DNA of 64,000 nucleotides from Methylocapsa sp. D3K7 (GTDB lineage: Bacteria > Pseudomonadota > Alphaproteobacteria > Rhizobiales > Beijerinckiaceae): contig NZ_CP123229.1 of assembly GCF_029855125.1 (NCBI RefSeq), positions 3,578,501 through 3,642,500 of the forward strand, in the 5' to 3' direction. Position numbers and translations under genes: made by a program. The notes below the pieces were generated by a model. It did no database searches. It saw only the letters and a program-made list of their open reading frames with translations, and was not told where the DNA came from. Shown here piece after piece: positions 61,100 to 64,000 of the stretch. Position 1 is the first letter of the stretch, and each line of letters opens with the position of its first letter.

Positions 61100-61255
61100 T
61101 TAGCTGAAAACCGGAGTCCGCCATTGTTTGGCCGGTGGAATGAGCGGCTCGATGTGAGACCACTCGTAGTCCGTTAGATCGCTCGAATAGCGAAGCTTGC
61201 CTCGATTGTATTTCAGGCGGTTGTCGGACGGCCACACCGGCGACCCATTCTCGAA
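61100..61255 (-). pseudogene. N-terminal remnant of an IS5-family transposase
   Basis: On the minus strand a 51-codon frame reads WPSDNRLKYNRGKLRY, then SSDLTDYEWSHIEPLIPPAK, the N-terminal DUF4096 motif of IS5-type transposases (LTDxxWxxIxPLxPP). It has a stop just upstream and another stop shortly after, so neither the catalytic DDE domain nor the ends are present. Only this fragment of the element remains. No terminal inverted repeats were found. Confidence 0.75.
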
Positions 61256-61298
61256 TCAGGCCGCCTCCCTTCAATCACAAATGATTCATTCGATTCAA

Positions 61299-64000
61299 TT
61301 ACTTCCGGACAGACATTCCGCGATTAAGGGTTTGGTACCCACTAGCTGACATCGGCAAGGGCGGTGGAGTACGGAGGATGCGCCGGCTATCAACTATATC
61401 AGCATAAAGATTCTTGTACTGTGCAGCCATGAACTGCACATCATTCATCCGCCCTTCGCTTTCCTGCCACCGGTCAATATTGGCAGCTTTTTCCCTGTAG
61501 CTGTCATTGTCGCTGATGATCGAAATGATTGCGTCGAACGCTACATCGGCATCGTGATGCGGTATAATCCACCCCCCCCCTGCTATTCGAATTCTCTCAG
61601 CAACGGCGCCGAAATCAAAAGCCAGAACAGGAAGCCCAATCGACCAAAGCTCAGTCAAAGTGTGGCAGTATGTTTCCGGCCAGATCGACAAGACCGCCCC
61701 AAGATGAGCATTGATTGACGCAGCACGCGCAGCAAACTCCTCACGCTTGTAGGGTCCGTGGCAGATAATGCGAGGCCCCTTCAAATCCTCAATCGAATTG
61801 CCGAGGATGTGAAACTCCAATCTACCTAAAACGTCGCGATCGCGTAAAGAGAGTATGCGCCCAGCACCCTTCGGCTTATCGATGTTGCCAGCCACGAGGA
61901 TACGAACAGGCTCCAGCAAATTCGGTACGCGAGCGAATTTTCGCATTGCATCGAATGAGCGGCCATGAGGGATAACACGAAAATCGCGATCTTTCAGGAA
62001 TGGGAAATTCGACGTGAGTACCGCGTGACTTGAAGCTGCGGTCGTCACAAAGGCGGAGCATTCATGCAGAACTTCCGCCATGATCTCGCGCCAGCGGCGA
62101 ACCCATCGGCCCTTGAGTGGCGGGAAACTTTCAGGCGGCCAAAGATCAGCGACGCAATCTCCACTGGATGGCGTGCAATTGCCTCCGCAATAGTGAAAGT
62201 TCTCGTCCAAGAGCTTTATTGTCGGACATACCGTGTAGAAATCATGGAACGAAAAAACGATGGGAATGCCAAGCCGCCCGCATCGATTGATCAGTCCAAG
62301 GCTGTGATATGCGATATGACGAATATGCACTATCTCGAACACATAACGGCACAACCATTTACTGACGACGTCATCATATTCCTTTGAACGATGGCTAACC
62401 GCGTCAATTTGAACCCTTAAGCTGTGCCGAGCGACCAGCTTAGAACTTTCCAGCATAATGTGCGACAGCTCGATATTAGAAGAATCGCAGTAGAGCAGCC
62501 ACGCGTCGTAATCGCCTTGGAGTGCGCTCATCAAGTCTTGATTCGTCTGCGGCGTTCCGCCTTCCAGTGTAGAGATGACATAAAGAATGCGCGGTTTGCC
62601 GGAAACGTCTGCGGATGGTCTCGCAACGATGCGTCGTGCTACATAGCGCATTGCAAGCATTTCGGGACCTTCACTATACACTCGGATCAGCTTCCTGTAC
62701 TCTGGATAACGCTCATCGATAATCAGCGATGCCGATGCGCAAGACGTGTGTCTCCCTTCCTCGCCATAGCTCGCCGATTGCTTATGATAGATCAGCGTTC
62801 GATCATCGATGACGTGAGACCAGCCGGCGCGAAGGGCCCGCATGCAGAAATCGTTTTCTTTCCCATAGCCGCGCGGAAATGCCTTTTCGTCCAGTTCTCC
62901 TATCGCATCGAGGCAGTCGCGGCGCATATATAGGCAATGGCCGTTGCCTGTCGGTACGCGAGGTCTGAGACCGATCGATAGCTGCGTGATCAGGCGCGCA
63001 TAAGTATCATGGTCGAGCCCAGCTGGCCGCTCATTGTATCGATCAATCTCAGGTATTGAAAATGCCCCGGCATTATCGGACACGGCCGTCGCTGTGCCTA
63101 TGTCCGCGGCGGAATAGGCGGCGCGGCGCAAGCCCTCGAGCCAGCGTGGAGTTACTCGCGTACCTGAATTGAGTAAGACCACATCTGCCTTACCAGCAAG
63201 GCGAATACCGAGGTTTGCCGTGGCTGTGAAGCCGAGGTTCGTTTGATTGCGAACGATATCAAGATTGTCTATCCGGCGATACCGTCCAAGCAATTCTGAA
63301 ATGGCGGGGTCCGGACTGGCATCGTCGATGACGATCAAACGGGCCGACACCGTAGTGTGCTGCAAGAGCGACTCTAGGCAAATTTCGAGCTCATCAGGCG
63401 CATTATAGACCGGAACGATGATAACGACACCGGAATTGGCATCACCGTCGATCAGCCTTTGTGGCATGGGTTCGACGAATAGACTTGCCGAAGCCATCTC
63501 GTTGCGTGTGAGCAATACTGACCCATCGAGTGGCTTCCGGCTAGGAAGCGAGAGAACTCTCACTTCGAAATGCGTTTCGTCAGCAGGCACGAAGCGAAGC
63601 GGAATCGCAAAGCCCCCTCCATCATAAACCGCCGCGATGGATTTTAGGTCTTCACGCCAGATGTTCGCTTGGAAGGTGTTATAGCGCACGCCGTTTATCA
63701 AAAGCTCAAGATCAACAGGCTGACCCGTGGGCAAACTGCGAATTGCCCAGCCGTATAATGTTCCTTCTGAAAATCGCTCTAGGAAGCCGCGAACGTGGTT
63801 GTCTATCGTAATTAATTTCGAATCGAGGATATGCGTTCCCCAGCGCATCTCGATTTCAATTTCGTTCCCACCACTGGCGTGCGAATCAAGCCCATTAGCT
63901 ATTATCGCATTGATGATTTCCGCCCGGTGGATCTTAAATCCCGTGTTTGGGCAAAGGGTTAGCTTCGCGTCAACGACGTCAGAACGTGGGACGTTGCAAA
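61299..64000 (-). CDS. Large two-domain glycosyltransferase (GT2 + GT4 type), 5' end outside the window
   Basis: A protein of at least 899 residues; the frame is open from its stop to the window edge, so the ATG at 63848 is not its true start. From that ATG, residues 141-360 are a GT2 domain (VVIIVPVYNAPDELEICLES, IDDASPD) and residues 420-810 a GT4-like group-1 domain (PRILYVISTLEGGTPQTNQD, VRILVAGNIDKPKGAGR, LTELWSIGLPVLAFDFGAVAE). The segment before the GT2 domain is a small beta-rich part. Dual glycosyltransferases of this kind build surface glycans by adding two sugars. It lies beside an IS5 remnant. The rest is outside the window. Confidence 0.85.
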   Translation of the reverse strand, partial: CNVPRSDVVDAKLTLCPNTGFKIHRAEIINAIIANGLDSHASGGNEIEIEMRWGTHILDSKLITIDNHVRGFLERFSEGTLYGWAIRSLPTGQPVDLELLINGVRYNTFQANIWREDLKSIAAVYDGGGFAIPLRFVPADETHFEVRVLSLPSRKPLDGSVLLTRNEMASASLFVEPMPQRLIDGDANSGVVIIVPVYNAPDELEICLESLLQHTTVSARLIVIDDASPDPAISELLGRYRRIDNLDIVRNQTNLGFTATANLGIRLAGKADVVLLNSGTRVTPRWLEGLRRAAYSAADIGTATAVSDNAGAFSIPEIDRYNERPAGLDHDTYARLITQLSIGLRPRVPTGNGHCLYMRRDCLDAIGELDEKAFPRGYGKENDFCMRALRAGWSHVIDDRTLIYHKQSASYGEEGRHTSCASASLIIDERYPEYRKLIRVYSEGPEMLAMRYVARRIVARPSADVSGKPRILYVISTLEGGTPQTNQDLMSALQGDYDAWLLYCDSSNIELSHIMLESSKLVARHSLRVQIDAVSHRSKEYDDVVSKWLCRYVFEIVHIRHIAYHSLGLINRCGRLGIPIVFSFHDFYTVCPTIKLLDENFHYCGGNCTPSSGDCVADLWPPESFPPLKGRWVRRWREIMAEVLHECSAFVTTAASSHAVLTSNFPFLKDRDFRVIPHGRSFDAMRKFARVPNLLEPVRILVAGNIDKPKGAGRILSLRDRDVLGRLEFHILGNSIEDLKGPRIICHGPYKREEFAARAASINAHLGAVLSIWPETYCHTLTELWSIGLPVLAFDFGAVAERIRIAGGGWIIPHHDADVAFDAIISIISDNDSYREKAANIDRWQESEGRMNDVQFMAAQYKNLYADIVDSRRILRTPPPLPMSASGYQTLNRGMSVRK

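Overview
The window is high-GC chromosomal DNA from an alphaproteobacterium. A DUF1674/SdhAF4 protein, a GCG_CRPN small exported protein, an rsmB-heparinase gene pair and many tiny signal-peptide proteins point to Hyphomicrobiales (Rhizobiales), perhaps Beijerinckiaceae or a relative; the family is an inference. It is mostly single-copy genome with several accessory stretches. One tRNA (Glu, CTC) is present. There is no rRNA, CRISPR array or intact mobile element, only one IS5-type transposase remnant.

Layout. 1-5.2 kb: housekeeping genes thiD (cut by the window edge), heparinase II/III-like, rsmB, the Sdh assembly factor and a Bax-inhibitor-1 protein. 5.3-10.8 kb: a tesA/ybbA/ybbP-type set in which the ABC permease gene is separated from its ATPase gene by a YeeE/YedE sulfur-transport pair and a cupin. 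10.9-15 kb: thpR, an orphan P450, tRNA-Glu and small exported proteins. 15.2-22.9 kb: a membrane metallophosphoesterase, then a seven-gene Mrp/Mbh-like cation/proton antiporter operon in the gene order of archaeal Mbh modules. 23-32.4 kb: an alpha/beta hydrolase, GltS, a transglutaminase, an outer-membrane barrel and an RND pump pair. 32.4-34.4 kb: a His-rich exported peptide, a leftover RND 3' end, a double-GNAT protein and a near-perfect parS-like site. 34.3-36.9 kb: a GntP permease and a patatin. 37-39.2 kb: a run of tiny exported basic proteins and possible tiny membrane proteins.

39.4-47.3 kb is a surface-polysaccharide island: UDP-galactopyranose mutase, a Gfo/Idh/MocA-FAD oxidase fusion, a flippase, a TylF-type methyltransferase and two glycosyltransferase-like proteins. 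A partial copy of glf lies in direct orientation beyond the fusion gene. 47.9-57.8 kb returns to metabolic and housekeeping genes: a PCuAC-like protein, methyltransferases, a 3-oxoacid CoA-transferase pair, comF, a UbiC-like protein, a broken SDR, a YqaA/DedA protein, dsbB, rlmN, SIMPL and an NDUFAF5-like protein. 58-64 kb is accessory: small exported proteins, an orphan XRE regulator, an IS5 remnant and a very large two-domain glycosyltransferase that runs off the right edge.

Functional themes are ion and proton homeostasis (Mrp-like operon), envelope and polysaccharide building (Galf supply, flippase, glycosyltransferases), export of tiny cationic or metal-binding proteins, and ketone-body/short-chain acid use (GntP, CoA transferase, SDR remnant). 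The most unusual items are the Mrp/Mbh-like operon with a fused D-E-B subunit and a subunit missing its TM5 glutamate, the cluster of tiny Arg-rich exported proteins, the oxidoreductase fusion flanked by direct glf repeats, the RND remnant beside the His-rich peptide, and the parS-like site. All functions are inferred from the sequence by eye; no database search was run.
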